This document shows, piece after piece, positions 18,095 to 26,096 of a DNA stretch of 64,000 nucleotides; within the stretch, counting starts at the first letter, position 1; every line of letters starts with the position of its first letter. The stretch is from an uncultured Bacilli bacterium (lineage in GTDB: Bacteria > Bacillota_I > Bacilli_A > RF39 > UBA660), in NCBI GenBank assembly GCA_934168245.1, contig CAKPMY010000001.1, positions 186,001 through 250,000 of the forward strand, in the 5' to 3' direction. The notes beneath the pieces are model-generated. The model searched no databases. It was not told the origin of the DNA and worked only from the letters and a program-made list of their open reading frames with translations. The position numbers were made by a program, and so were the translations under genes.

Positions 18095-18427
18095 TTACTT
18101 AAGTTTATCATTAATAGAAGAAAGTAATCCAATGATATGTCCAATTGCAAAAAAGAATAAACAGAATAAGAAACTAACAAACCAAAACAAAATCATCAAA
18201 AAGAAATTAAATTCTGTCGCTACACAAACATCACTATATATAGTAGCCGCAGAACTACATGCTGGAAATAAGTTACCAAGAACAATACCAAATGTAAAAC
18301 ATAAAATATAAGTCACAATAGCAAACTTCTGATAACCATTAAAACTATATTTACCAACTTCTTTTTCAATAGCATTTAATTTAGGAAGACTTTTCTTACT
18401 TTTACTAATCTCATCAAACATATTCAT
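18095..18427 (-). CDS. Small membrane protein of unknown function
   Basis: A 110-residue protein that I do not recognise. It has a charged N-terminal ~30 residues and two clear hydrophobic segments (FAIVTYILCFTFGIVLGNLF and FNFFLMILFWFVSFLFCLFF), possibly three, with two cysteines in the connecting loop (PACSSAATIYSDVCVA). A GGGGGAT site, formed by the last codons of the upstream gene, stands 8 nt before the ATG, so translation is probably coupled to that gene. Together they look like a two-gene membrane unit. Confidence 0.6.
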   Translation of the reverse strand: MNMFDEISKSKKSLPKLNAIEKEVGKYSFNGYQKFAIVTYILCFTFGIVLGNLFPACSSAATIYSDVCVATEFNFFLMILFWFVSFLFCLFFFAIGHIIGLLSSINDKLK

Positions 18428-18429
18428 AC

Positions 18430-19350
18430 TTATTTATCCCCCTCTACTTTCTTATCATCATGTTTATTATTCTTCTTATCTTTTTTAACTTCTTTCTCAC
18501 TAGTATCAGTCTCTATATCTCTCTTCTCTTCTTTTTTTAAAGTATCATTAGCCTCTACACTTTTCTTATCAGTATGCATATCACTATCATTATCTTTAGT
18601 AGTATCTTCAGTATCTTTTAAAGTATCTTCTTTAGTAACATTATCTGTAACTTCTTCTATTTTTTTACCTAAGTCACTAACTACATCACTAACTTTTTCT
18701 TTATACTTATCAAAATTACCAGTATTCTTAGCATTAATCTTCTTACTATCTAAATAAACTCCATATAAATATATATATCTACCAAATAAAATAATATATA
18801 TACAATCAAAAGTCGCTAACACAGTACCATTAAATGTTGCTGTAGTAATTAAATTAACAGCAAATAATATAACTTCAATAATTACTAAAGCCCAGAAAAA
18901 CCATTCATTAGATAATTCATTAAAAGGAGACTTTTCTAAACTAAATTCCTTCCAAAATCTTGTACCTCTCATAAATACATGGAAAAAGTAAACTACTAAT
19001 AATGTATGTATCGCAAGAGATAATAAAGTTGTCAAATTAAAAGTTTGAAATACTGTCAAAATAGATGTAACAAATAAAATAAAGAATACAACTATCATAA
19101 TTATATTAATATAATCAAAGTACTTCTTCCCAACCTTAGTCTTTAAAGAAATAAAATATACCAAAGCAATCATATAAGTAATATTATGATTAAGTATATC
19201 TTGAAACATTCTTAAAGCATCTACATTACTATTAATTGAAAATGACTGACTACTTAATATAATAATTGAAATAATCAAAATAATAAGCCATGTAACTATA
19301 GACGGATTATCATACCATAATTCATTATCTTTTTTCTCTTCTAAATTCAT
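18430..19350 (-). CDS. Multi-pass membrane protein with charged low-complexity tail
   Basis: A 306-residue protein of unknown function. Roughly six hydrophobic segments occupy residues ~20-200, and the last ~90 residues are an extremely charged, disordered cytoplasmic tail rich in K, E, D and T with repeated TKEDTLKDTED-like strings. The Met at 19350 is chosen because GGAAGGTGATT lies just upstream. The following small membrane gene starts at the stop codon, so the two are cotranscribed. I see no catalytic or transport motif. Confidence 0.6.
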   Translation of the reverse strand: MNLEEKKDNELWYDNPSIVTWLIILIISIIILSSQSFSINSNVDALRMFQDILNHNITYMIALVYFISLKTKVGKKYFDYINIIMIVVFFILFVTSILTVFQTFNLTTLLSLAIHTLLVVYFFHVFMRGTRFWKEFSLEKSPFNELSNEWFFWALVIIEVILFAVNLITTATFNGTVLATFDCIYIILFGRYIYLYGVYLDSKKINAKNTGNFDKYKEKVSDVVSDLGKKIEEVTDNVTKEDTLKDTEDTTKDNDSDMHTDKKSVEANDTLKKEEKRDIETDTSEKEVKKDKKNNKHDDKKVEGDK

Positions 19351-19436
19351 ATAATCACCTTCCATTATAAGTATATCACGAAAACTATCTACTTGTTAGA
19401 AATAAACCAATTTTTCTTTTAAAGTTTACAATTATA

Positions 19437-19445
19437 TGCTATAAT
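19437..19445 (+). promoter_or_regulatory. Extended -10 promoter of der
   Basis: TGCTATAAT: a perfect -10 with the TGn extension, 25 bp before the der start; no good -35 is visible. Confidence 0.6.
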
Positions 19446-19469
19446 TAGGTCTGAATTAGGAGGGATAAT

Positions 19470-20777
19470 ATGTCATTACCTATAGTAGCCTTAGTTGGTA
19501 GACCAAATGTTGGTAAATCTACTTTATTTAATAAAATAGTTGGTAAAAAAATATCTATCATTGAAGACACTCCTGGTGTTACTAGAGATAGAATTTATCA
19601 AGAAGCCATCTACAATCAAAAAAAGTTTTACTTAGTTGATACTGGTGGAATCGATACCAGTAATGAAACTTTTAATAATGAAATAAAAATGCAAGCCGAA
19701 ATTGCTATTAATGAGGCCGATATAGTTATTTTCATAGTTGACGGAAAAGAAGGCTTAACAGCAAACGACTTAATAATTAGAGATATTCTAAGAAGAAGTA
19801 AAAAGAAAGTAATTGTTGCTATCAATAAAATGGATGCTCAAGCCGCTGAAGATAATATTTATGAATTTTATGAATTAGGTTTTGATACCTACATTCCAAT
19901 AAGTAGTATTCATAATATTGGCTTTGTTGATTTAATGGACACTGTCACCAATGATTTTAATGAGAAAGAAGAAAAGCAAGATGATCGTTTAAGATTCTCA
20001 ATCATTGGTAGACCAAATGTTGGTAAAAGTAGTCTAATGAATGCTCTTCTTAATGAAGAACGTGTCGTTGTATCTGATATTGCTGGTACAACAAGAGACT
20101 CTATTGATTCCGTTTTAAGATACCATAATCAAGAATATATTTTAATTGATACCGCCGGTATGCGTAAAAAAGGTAAAGTTTTTGAAAGTATCGAAAAATA
20201 CAGTCTCTTAAGATCTATGAAATCAATAGATAATAGTGACATCTGTCTAGTTGTAATTAATGCTGAAGAAGGTATAACTGAACATGATAAACATATTGCT
20301 GGATATGCTATTGAAAAAGGTAAAGGTCTAATCTTTGTTGTAAATAAATGGGACACAGTAAAAGATACAACTATTCAAGAATTTGAAAAACTAATGCGTG
20401 CTGAATTCCAATTCGCAACTTATGCACCTATCGTCTTCCTATCTGCTTTAACGAAGAAAAGAATTCACACACTAATGCCCGAAGTCATAAAAGTCGCCGA
20501 AAATATTAAAAAGGAAATAAAGACAAGTCTTATCAATCAAGTAATATTAGATGCTTATCAATTAAATATTCCACCTTCATATAAAGGTAAACGTTTAAAA
20601 ATATACTTTACAGCTCAAACTGGTACAAAACCTCCTAAATTTACTTTTAGAGTAAATAGTAAAGGTCTAGTACACTTCTCATATGAAAGATATTTAGAAA
20701 ATAAAATAAGAGAAAACTTTGACTTTACAGGAACTCCAATCGTATTACAATTTAAAAATAAGAAAGATGATGATTAG
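19470..20777 (+). CDS. der: Ribosome biogenesis GTPase Der (EngA)
   Basis: Der has two GTPase domains in tandem and is needed to assemble the 50S subunit. The 435-residue protein has GRPNVGKSTLFN, DTPGVTRD, DTGGID and NKMD in the first G domain, and GRPNVGKSSLMNALL, DTAGMRKKGK and NKWD in the second (from about residue 177), followed by the KH-like C-terminal domain. AGGAGGG precedes the ATG. A SHOCT-like gene follows 11 bp downstream, then a SpoVIF-like gene. Confidence 0.97.
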   Translation: MSLPIVALVGRPNVGKSTLFNKIVGKKISIIEDTPGVTRDRIYQEAIYNQKKFYLVDTGGIDTSNETFNNEIKMQAEIAINEADIVIFIVDGKEGLTANDLIIRDILRRSKKKVIVAINKMDAQAAEDNIYEFYELGFDTYIPISSIHNIGFVDLMDTVTNDFNEKEEKQDDRLRFSIIGRPNVGKSSLMNALLNEERVVVSDIAGTTRDSIDSVLRYHNQEYILIDTAGMRKKGKVFESIEKYSLLRSMKSIDNSDICLVVINAEEGITEHDKHIAGYAIEKGKGLIFVVNKWDTVKDTTIQEFEKLMRAEFQFATYAPIVFLSALTKKRIHTLMPEVIKVAENIKKEIKTSLINQVILDAYQLNIPPSYKGKRLKIYFTAQTGTKPPKFTFRVNSKGLVHFSYERYLENKIRENFDFTGTPIVLQFKNKKDDD

Positions 20778-20788
20778 AGGTAAATAAT

Positions 20789-21118
20789 ATGATAATAGGA
20801 AATAATTTTAATCACAATCCCAATCAAAACTTTGAAAACTCTAATTTTAACAATCAAAATAGAAATAATCGACTAAATCCTAATAATAGACCAACTCAAA
20901 ATCAAGGTCTAAATCGAAGTCAAAATCCAAATAATAATTTTTCAAACAATCTTCTAACCAAAGACATTTCTTCTTTTAAATATGCTAATATTGAAAACAA
21001 TACCGAAGTATACGATAAGTCTCTTGCTATTCTACATGATCGTCTAAAAAACAATTCTATAACTTTAGATGAATTCAATAAAAAATGTAGAGAACTTGCT
21101 AATAAAAGAAATCACTAA
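20789..21118 (+). CDS. Asn-rich protein with SHOCT-like C-terminal domain
   Basis: A 109-residue protein. The first ~50 residues are a low-complexity, N- and Q-rich disordered stretch with repeats of NQN and NPNN. The last ~35 residues (YDKSLAILHDRLKNNSITLDEFNKKCRELANK) resemble the SHOCT domain, a short two-helix unit often found at protein ends and thought to mediate oligomerisation. A GAGGT site precedes the ATG. It follows der by 11 bp and likely shares its transcript. Function unknown. Confidence 0.6.
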   Translation: MIIGNNFNHNPNQNFENSNFNNQNRNNRLNPNNRPTQNQGLNRSQNPNNNFSNNLLTKDISSFKYANIENNTEVYDKSLAILHDRLKNNSITLDEFNKKCRELANKRNH

Positions 21119-21121
21119 AAT

Positions 21122-21156
21122 AAAAGTCTCCTCATATAATTTAATAGGAGGCTTTT
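21122..21156 (+). terminator. Hairpin that ends the der unit and covers the next ribosome site
   Basis: An 11-bp stem (21122-21132 with 21146-21156, one G-U pair) with a 13-nt loop. The 3' arm is AGGAGGCTTTT and contains the only Shine-Dalgarno site of the next gene; the start codon follows at once. It may act as an attenuating terminator, a translation block, or both. Confidence 0.6.
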
Positions 21157-21399
21157 ATGTTTGGTGATAACTTTTTTAAAAAAGTCGAAAAAAAGACTAA
21201 TATTAACAAGGAAACTATTCTCTCTCTTGCCGACAAACTACAACGAAGTAATATGAAGGATGAAAATACTCTCCGTGAAGTGATTCAAGACATTAGTGCC
21301 ATGACAGGTAAAGAAGTATCAAAAGAAAAAGAACAACGTATAATCGATGCCATAAAAAAAGACAATATCCCAAAGGATATTGGCAATATGTTTCAATAA
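21157..21399 (+). CDS. SpoVIF-like sporulation protein
   Basis: An 80-residue protein that matches the stage VI sporulation protein F family (YjcC of Bacillus) in pattern: NFFKKVEKKTNINKETILSLA at the start, then SNMKDENTLREVIQDIS, KEVSKEKEQRIIDAI and a C-terminal PKDIGNMF. In Bacillus SpoVIF is a sporulation protein needed for spore coat and resistance. Its ribosome site is buried in a hairpin that also ends the der transcript, suggesting separate or restricted expression. A strong terminator follows. The family call is by eye. Confidence 0.65.
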   Translation: MFGDNFFKKVEKKTNINKETILSLADKLQRSNMKDENTLREVIQDISAMTGKEVSKEKEQRIIDAIKKDNIPKDIGNMFQ

Positions 21400-21421
21400 A
21401 GAGTTTACCTCTTTATTTTTT
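21395..21421. terminator. Bidirectional terminator after the SpoVIF-like gene
   Basis: A 9-bp stem (AATAAAGAG with CTCTTTATT), loop TTTAC, then a T run. It separates this gene from the convergent surface-protein gene. Confidence 0.85.
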
Positions 21422-22417
21422 TAAGTATAAATTCTGTCCAAATATTAAAAATGAACTAAATGCAACTACTAATATCAAGGCTCCAATAACATAACCCTCA
21501 GACCCAGTATCTGGATTAGAACCCACATTACTTTTGCTTGTTAAAGTCTTAGCCTCAATTACTTCAGAATAATAATTATTATCTCCAACGATAGAAGCCT
21601 TATAATAATATGTCTTATTACTATCTAAATTTTTATCATAAAGATAATTAACTCCGTCACAAGAAACACTACCAACTAATACAAAGTCACCCGTAATAGA
21701 TTCAGCTCTATAAATATTACAAGAAACATCAGTACCAAAAGAATCTGCATTTTTAGCCAAAGCACTAATCGCAATTTCATTAGTTGAAGCATTACTAGTA
21801 TTAACTATAATCTCTAAGTCACCAGCAATATCCTTATCAGGATTTCTACTACCACTTAACTCATCAAATAAAACCTTAGTCTTAGAACTATCTAAAGAAA
21901 TTACAAACTTTCTAATAAAATCTCCTGAAATAGTTACAGAATCTTCTTCAATCTTAAAAGGTTCTGATACAACTAATAATCCATACTTATCATAATTTGA
22001 AGTATATTCAGGACGCTCATCAACATCAAACCAAGACAAAACATTAGTAATTTGTGTTTCATTATATCCACAAGCAAAGTAATAGCCATACAACAAGTCA
22101 AGCATATAAAGTGCATCGTAAAAACTTTTACTGTAATTATCTTTATTAATTTCCATGCTAGTATTATCAAGTGTAATAGCCTCCTCAGTATAAGGCACAT
22201 TCCAAGGATCAATAAATCCAGGATAAGACATATAAATTCTATTTCCTGTTGCCGAGAAACTAAACTGTGTCTCTGCATCTTCCTCCTTAACATACTCATT
22301 AGCAGACGTGATAACCTTATCAATAGGAATCAAATCTGCAGCACCTGCACGAACATTTAAAACTATAAATTGACTAATTAAAAGCATAGCCAAAAAACTA
22401 TATAATATCTTTTTCAT
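21413..22417 (-). CDS. Sortase-anchored surface protein with NPDTG motif and Fn3-like domain
   Basis: A 334-residue secreted protein. It has a signal peptide (MKKILYSFLAMLLISQFIVL, cleaved near VRA-GA), an unassigned N-terminal domain, a fibronectin type III-like domain around residues 200-295 ending YYYKASIVGDNNYYSEVIEAKT, and a C-terminal sorting signal: NPDTG, a hydrophobic stretch (YVIGALILVVAFSSFLIFG) and a KK tail. NPxTG-type signals are substrates of some class B sortases; whether the sortase at 57.4 kb serves it is unknown. GAGGAG lies before the Met at 22417. It diverges from spoIVA. An extended -10 (TGTTATAAT, 22442-22450) lies upstream. Confidence 0.75.
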   Translation of the reverse strand: MKKILYSFLAMLLISQFIVLNVRAGAADLIPIDKVITSANEYVKEEDAETQFSFSATGNRIYMSYPGFIDPWNVPYTEEAITLDNTSMEINKDNYSKSFYDALYMLDLLYGYYFACGYNETQITNVLSWFDVDERPEYTSNYDKYGLLVVSEPFKIEEDSVTISGDFIRKFVISLDSSKTKVLFDELSGSRNPDKDIAGDLEIIVNTSNASTNEIAISALAKNADSFGTDVSCNIYRAESITGDFVLVGSVSCDGVNYLYDKNLDSNKTYYYKASIVGDNNYYSEVIEAKTLTSKSNVGSNPDTGSEGYVIGALILVVAFSSFLIFGQNLYLKK

Positions 22418-22492
22418 AAACAACTCCTCTACTATAATCAAATTATAACATAAAAATAAAGTTTAAAATAGTTCTTTTTTATCAAAAAAACT

Positions 22493-22500
22493 CATACTCT
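22493..22500 (+). promoter_or_regulatory. Possible sporulation-type -10 element before spoIVA
   Basis: CATACTCT fits the CATANNNT core of sigma-E/sigma-K -10 elements and lies 30 bp before the start, but I find no matching -35, so it is only suggestive. Confidence 0.3.
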
Positions 22501-22522
22501 TTATTGTATAAGGAGAATGTAT

Positions 22523-23998
22523 ATGGATAAACAAGAAATAATAAAAAATATTGCGAAAAGAACAAATGGAGATATTTATCTAGGTGTAGTCGGTGCGGTA
22601 AGAACTGGTAAATCTACTTTCATCAAACGTATGGTAGAAACTCTTATTATTCCAAATATAGAAGATGAATATGAAAGAAAACGTGCTCTAGATGAAATAC
22701 CTCAAAGTGCTGCCGGTAAAACTATCATGACAACTGAACCTAAATTTGTTCCTAACAATGCTGCCAATGTAAAAATAGATGACTTTTCTTGTAACATACG
22801 TTTAATTGACTGTGTTGGCTACATGATTGATAAAGCCCAAGGAGCAACCGATGAAAATGGTCCACGAATGGTAAAAACACCATGGTACACTGAAGAAATA
22901 CCATTTGTTGAAGCCGCTGAAATTGGTACTGAAAAAGTAATAAAAGACCACTCAACAATTGGTATTGTTGTAACTACTGACGGATCTATCGGTGAATTCG
23001 AAAGAAGCGACTATGTAGATGCTGAACAAAGAGTCATAGAAGAACTAAAAAATATTGGAAAACCATTTATAGTAGTCCTAAATTCAACTCATCCAACTCT
23101 ACCAGAAACAGAAAAACTAGCCAACAAATTAAAAGAAACATACGAAGTACCTGTATTACCAATAAGTATTGAAGCCATGAATGAAAAAGATATGTACAAT
23201 ATCTTAAAAGAAGCACTATACGAATTCCCAGTCCTAGAAGTAAAAGTAAATATGCCAGAATGGATTGCAATCCTAAACCCTGATCATGAAGTAAAAAAAT
23301 CATACATCGACTCAATCAAAGAAAGTGTAACTGAAATTGATAAACTAAAAGACATCGATAACATCATAAGCCACTTCTTAACTAATCCAATGATTGAAAA
23401 AAGTTATCTATCAGATGTAGACCCTTCAACTGGAATTGTAACTGTAAATTTAACTGCTCCAGCCGATCTTTACAATAAAACCTTAACTGATATTATAAAA
23501 ATAGATGTAAAAAATAAAGCCGATTTACTTTCACTATTCCAAGAATTTAATACTGCTAAAAAGGAATATGACCAAATAAAATATGCTCTAAAAATGGTCA
23601 AACAAACCGGTTACGGAGTTGCCACTCCATCCATTGAAGACATGAAATTAGATAAACCAGAAATCATTAAACAAGGTCCAAGATACGGTGTCAAATTAAA
23701 AGCCGTAGCCCCATCAATTCACATGATAAGAGTAGATGTAGAATCAACATTTGAACCAATAATTGGTAGTGAAGTTCAATGTAAAGAATTAATTGACTAT
23801 CTTACAAAAGATCAAGAGCACAATCCAAACAAAATCTGGAAAAGTGAAATATTTGGTCGCAGCCTAGATTCCATAGTCCAAGAAGGAATCCAATCAAAAA
23901 TAAGTCTCATGCCAGATAATATCCGTTTCAAACTACAAAATACCCTAACCAAAGTCGTAAATAAAGGTTCAAATAACATGATTGCTATAGTAATTTAA
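22523..23998 (+). CDS. spoIVA: Stage IV sporulation protein A (spore coat ATPase)
   Basis: SpoIVA polymerises, using ATP, on the forespore outer membrane and forms the base layer on which the spore coat assembles. The 491-residue protein has the full family length and near-diagnostic motifs: GAVRTGKSTFIKRMVE (Walker A), IPQSAAGKTIMTTEPKFVP, IRLIDCVGYMI (Walker B region) and TTDGSIGEFER. The C-terminal end MPDNIRFKLQNTL through MIAIVI matches the part that contacts SpoVM in Bacillus. AGGAGA lies 7 nt before the ATG at 22523; an ATG two codons upstream is too close. Monocistronic, with a terminator. Confidence 0.96.
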   Translation: MDKQEIIKNIAKRTNGDIYLGVVGAVRTGKSTFIKRMVETLIIPNIEDEYERKRALDEIPQSAAGKTIMTTEPKFVPNNAANVKIDDFSCNIRLIDCVGYMIDKAQGATDENGPRMVKTPWYTEEIPFVEAAEIGTEKVIKDHSTIGIVVTTDGSIGEFERSDYVDAEQRVIEELKNIGKPFIVVLNSTHPTLPETEKLANKLKETYEVPVLPISIEAMNEKDMYNILKEALYEFPVLEVKVNMPEWIAILNPDHEVKKSYIDSIKESVTEIDKLKDIDNIISHFLTNPMIEKSYLSDVDPSTGIVTVNLTAPADLYNKTLTDIIKIDVKNKADLLSLFQEFNTAKKEYDQIKYALKMVKQTGYGVATPSIEDMKLDKPEIIKQGPRYGVKLKAVAPSIHMIRVDVESTFEPIIGSEVQCKELIDYLTKDQEHNPNKIWKSEIFGRSLDSIVQEGIQSKISLMPDNIRFKLQNTLTKVVNKGSNNMIAIVI

Positions 23999-24020
23999 TC
24001 ATAAAAAATAGCCGCAATAT

Positions 24021-24044
24021 AAAGAATCATCTGATTCTTTTTTT
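24021..24044 (+). terminator. Terminator of spoIVA
   Basis: An 8-bp stem (24021-24028 with 24033-24040), loop ATCT, then four more T. Confidence 0.8.
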
Positions 24045-24058
24045 CTTATAAAAGAATA

Positions 24059-24499
24059 CTACACTACAACACTATTAGAAAGCATTTTTAGTACTTCATC
24101 ACCATATATAAAATTACCAAATTCTACCACTTTTAGTACAGAAACATCATTAACATCACAATAAAACTTATTATTATAAAACCTAATCTCCCTACAACCT
24201 TCCAGCACAAAATAATCATCTGTCTCAAAATAAACATCTTCATCATAAAAAACTAATATTCGTAAATCTAACGTATTAGAATACTCTAATTCATCTATTT
24301 TACACAACTCAATAAATAAACCAACCAACTCATTAACAAAAACTTTTACTTTATAAAAACCCTTTAATTTTAACTTAACTCTATACTTTAAAATTATATT
24401 TTTAACCTCATCTATTAAATCTATCTTTTCTAAACTTGAAACATAACAAATATTAACAAACATGAAAATTTTATCTAAAGATTGTAATTCAATATGCAA
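24059..24499 (-). CDS. Conserved-looking protein of unknown function
   Basis: A 146-residue protein that I do not recognise. It is predicted alpha/beta and soluble, with several hydrophobic strands (RVKLKLKGFYKVKVFVNELVG), no signal peptide and no catalytic motif. There is no in-frame ATG with a ribosome site; a TTG at 24499 follows AGGTGA with a 6-nt gap and is the best start. It lies between spoIVA (convergent) and engB (same strand, but engB ends in a terminator), so it is likely transcribed on its own. Confidence 0.55.
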   Translation of the reverse strand: MHIELQSLDKIFMFVNICYVSSLEKIDLIDEVKNIILKYRVKLKLKGFYKVKVFVNELVGLFIELCKIDELEYSNTLDLRILVFYDEDVYFETDDYFVLEGCREIRFYNNKFYCDVNDVSVLKVVEFGNFIYGDEVLKMLSNSVVV

Positions 24500-24524
24500 T
24501 TTTCTTCACCTAGTAATAATATAT

Positions 24525-24563
24525 GAAAAAAGACTTAATAAGTTTACTCCCCTACTAAGTCTT
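24525..24563 (-). terminator. Terminator of the ackA-nrnA-engB operon
   Basis: An 8-bp stem (24530-24537 with 24556-24563) with a U run on the minus strand; it includes the engB stop. Confidence 0.65.
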
Positions 24564-25131
24564 CTATTTTTTTAACTACTTCTTTTACTCCTAATTTAGT
24601 AACGCTAGAGAAAACTACTAAGTCATCTCCAACTACTAAATCTAAAGTATCTAAAATAGTTTTTAAACTCTTCTCTTTTTTACTTCCGCCTACTTTATCA
24701 GCCTTAGTCGCAATAACAGTAACAGGTAAATTATAATACTTTAAAAAGTTATACATTAACAAATCATCTTCTGTTGGTTTCATTCTAAAATCTATCAACA
24801 TAAATACTCTTTTTAAATTTTCTCTCTTCTCTAAGTACTCTTCAATCATCATTCCAAACTTAGCCTGTGTCTTTTTATCTGTAGCGGCATAGCCATATCC
24901 TGGAACATCTATTAAATAAAATGTATCATTAACTTTATAAAAATTAAGTGTCTGAGTCTTACCTGGCTTAGATGATGTATGAGCCAAATTTCTTCTTGAT
25001 AAAATCGAATTTATAAAACTACTCTTTCCAACATTACTACGTCCAACTAATAAAAACTCTGGTTTCCCATCTGTTGGATATTGACTTCTTCTAGTCGCTA
25101 TAATATCCAAATTAGCCTCTTTAATTACCAT
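24544..25131 (-). CDS. engB: Ribosome biogenesis GTPase EngB (YsxC)
   Basis: EngB is an essential GTPase for 50S subunit assembly. The 195-residue protein has GRSNVGKSSFINSIL (G1), the switch region with KPGKTQTLNFY, IDVPGYGYA (G3) and ATKADKVGG (G4). It overlaps the end of nrnA by 11 bp, with GGAGG 9 nt before the ATG, so translation is likely coupled. The usual lonA or clpX partner is absent; here it closes an ackA-nrnA-engB unit. Confidence 0.95.
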   Translation of the reverse strand: MVIKEANLDIIATRRSQYPTDGKPEFLLVGRSNVGKSSFINSILSRRNLAHTSSKPGKTQTLNFYKVNDTFYLIDVPGYGYAATDKKTQAKFGMMIEEYLEKRENLKRVFMLIDFRMKPTEDDLLMYNFLKYYNLPVTVIATKADKVGGSKKEKSLKTILDTLDLVVGDDLVVFSSVTKLGVKEVVKKIEDLVGE

Positions 25132-26086
25132 TTTCTAAAGCCTCCTCTGATTTATTATATTCCTCTAAGAACTTATCTATATCATCCATTAATTTCATAG
25201 CCTCTGTAAATGTCTTTACTTTAGCCCCTGCTGCTTGTTTATGACCACCACCATTATATTTTTCAGCAATCTGATTAATACTAGGTCCACGAGATCTAAT
25301 AGAAACTCTAATTTGATCATTTTTAACATCTTCCGTAATAGTAGCCCACACAAGTACTTTATCAATAAAGTTAAAATTATTAACCATATTACCAGCCGCA
25401 GCACTATCTACTTCAAACTGATTAATAATATCATTAGTTATCTTAATATATCCTAGTTTATTATCTGTAACCGTCATATGAAGAGCAATATATCCCTCTA
25501 ATCTAACTTCATTTAATGGTCTTACATATAACTTTTGATATAAAGGCGCTATATCAAACTTATACTCATCTAAGTATTGAGCCACTAAATTAAATGTTTC
25601 AGCCGTACAACTACTAAACAAGAATCTATTCGAGTCAGACACTAATCCCATAAATAATACTTCCGCTATCTCCTTATTACACTTTAATGGAGTATTAAGA
25701 ATTAATTTCATAATAATCTCACATGCTGATGTAGCCGTATCTTCTATTAGTTCTAAATCACAAAACTTCTCAATAAACGGATGATGATCTATCTTTATAG
25801 AATACTTAAAATCATCTACACTTACTCCATCTACTCTTTTTCTATCAGGAGTATCCGCAATAATAAGTAATGCATTATTAACTTTCTCTGCCTTATCTAA
25901 CTTTCCTAAAAAAGAAAACTTCGCACTACCAGTACCAATCGCCAAAACTTTCTTTTCTGGAAAAGTTAATTTTATAGAATCCCTAAGTGCAATCTGACTA
26001 GCCATTGCATCAGGATCAACTCCTATATGTCTAGCAATTACTATTACATCATATTTTTTTATTTCCTTAAATATTTTCTTATACAT
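25121..26086 (-). CDS. nrnA: Oligoribonuclease/pAp phosphatase NrnA (DHH family)
   Basis: NrnA degrades short RNA oligonucleotides and dephosphorylates 3'-phosphoadenosine 5'-phosphate, finishing mRNA decay. The 321-residue protein has the DHH motifs HIGVDPDAMAS near residue 20, IADTPDR, IKIDHHPF and the DHHA1 signature YNGGGHKQAAGA at the C-terminus. Length is typical. TAGGA lies before the ATG. It lies between ackA and engB and shares their transcript. It may also act on cyclic dinucleotide products such as pApA, relevant because a CdaA cyclase is encoded in this window. Confidence 0.92.
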   Translation of the reverse strand: MYKKIFKEIKKYDVIVIARHIGVDPDAMASQIALRDSIKLTFPEKKVLAIGTGSAKFSFLGKLDKAEKVNNALLIIADTPDRKRVDGVSVDDFKYSIKIDHHPFIEKFCDLELIEDTATSACEIIMKLILNTPLKCNKEIAEVLFMGLVSDSNRFLFSSCTAETFNLVAQYLDEYKFDIAPLYQKLYVRPLNEVRLEGYIALHMTVTDNKLGYIKITNDIINQFEVDSAAAGNMVNNFNFIDKVLVWATITEDVKNDQIRVSIRSRGPSINQIAEKYNGGGHKQAAGAKVKTFTEAMKLMDDIDKFLEEYNKSEEALENGN

Positions 26087-26096
26087 CTTAAATTTC

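Noticed and set aside
21973..22360. Frames on both strands in the NPDTG protein region
   Set aside because: They overlap an intact gene with signal peptide and sorting signal, which accounts for the sequence.
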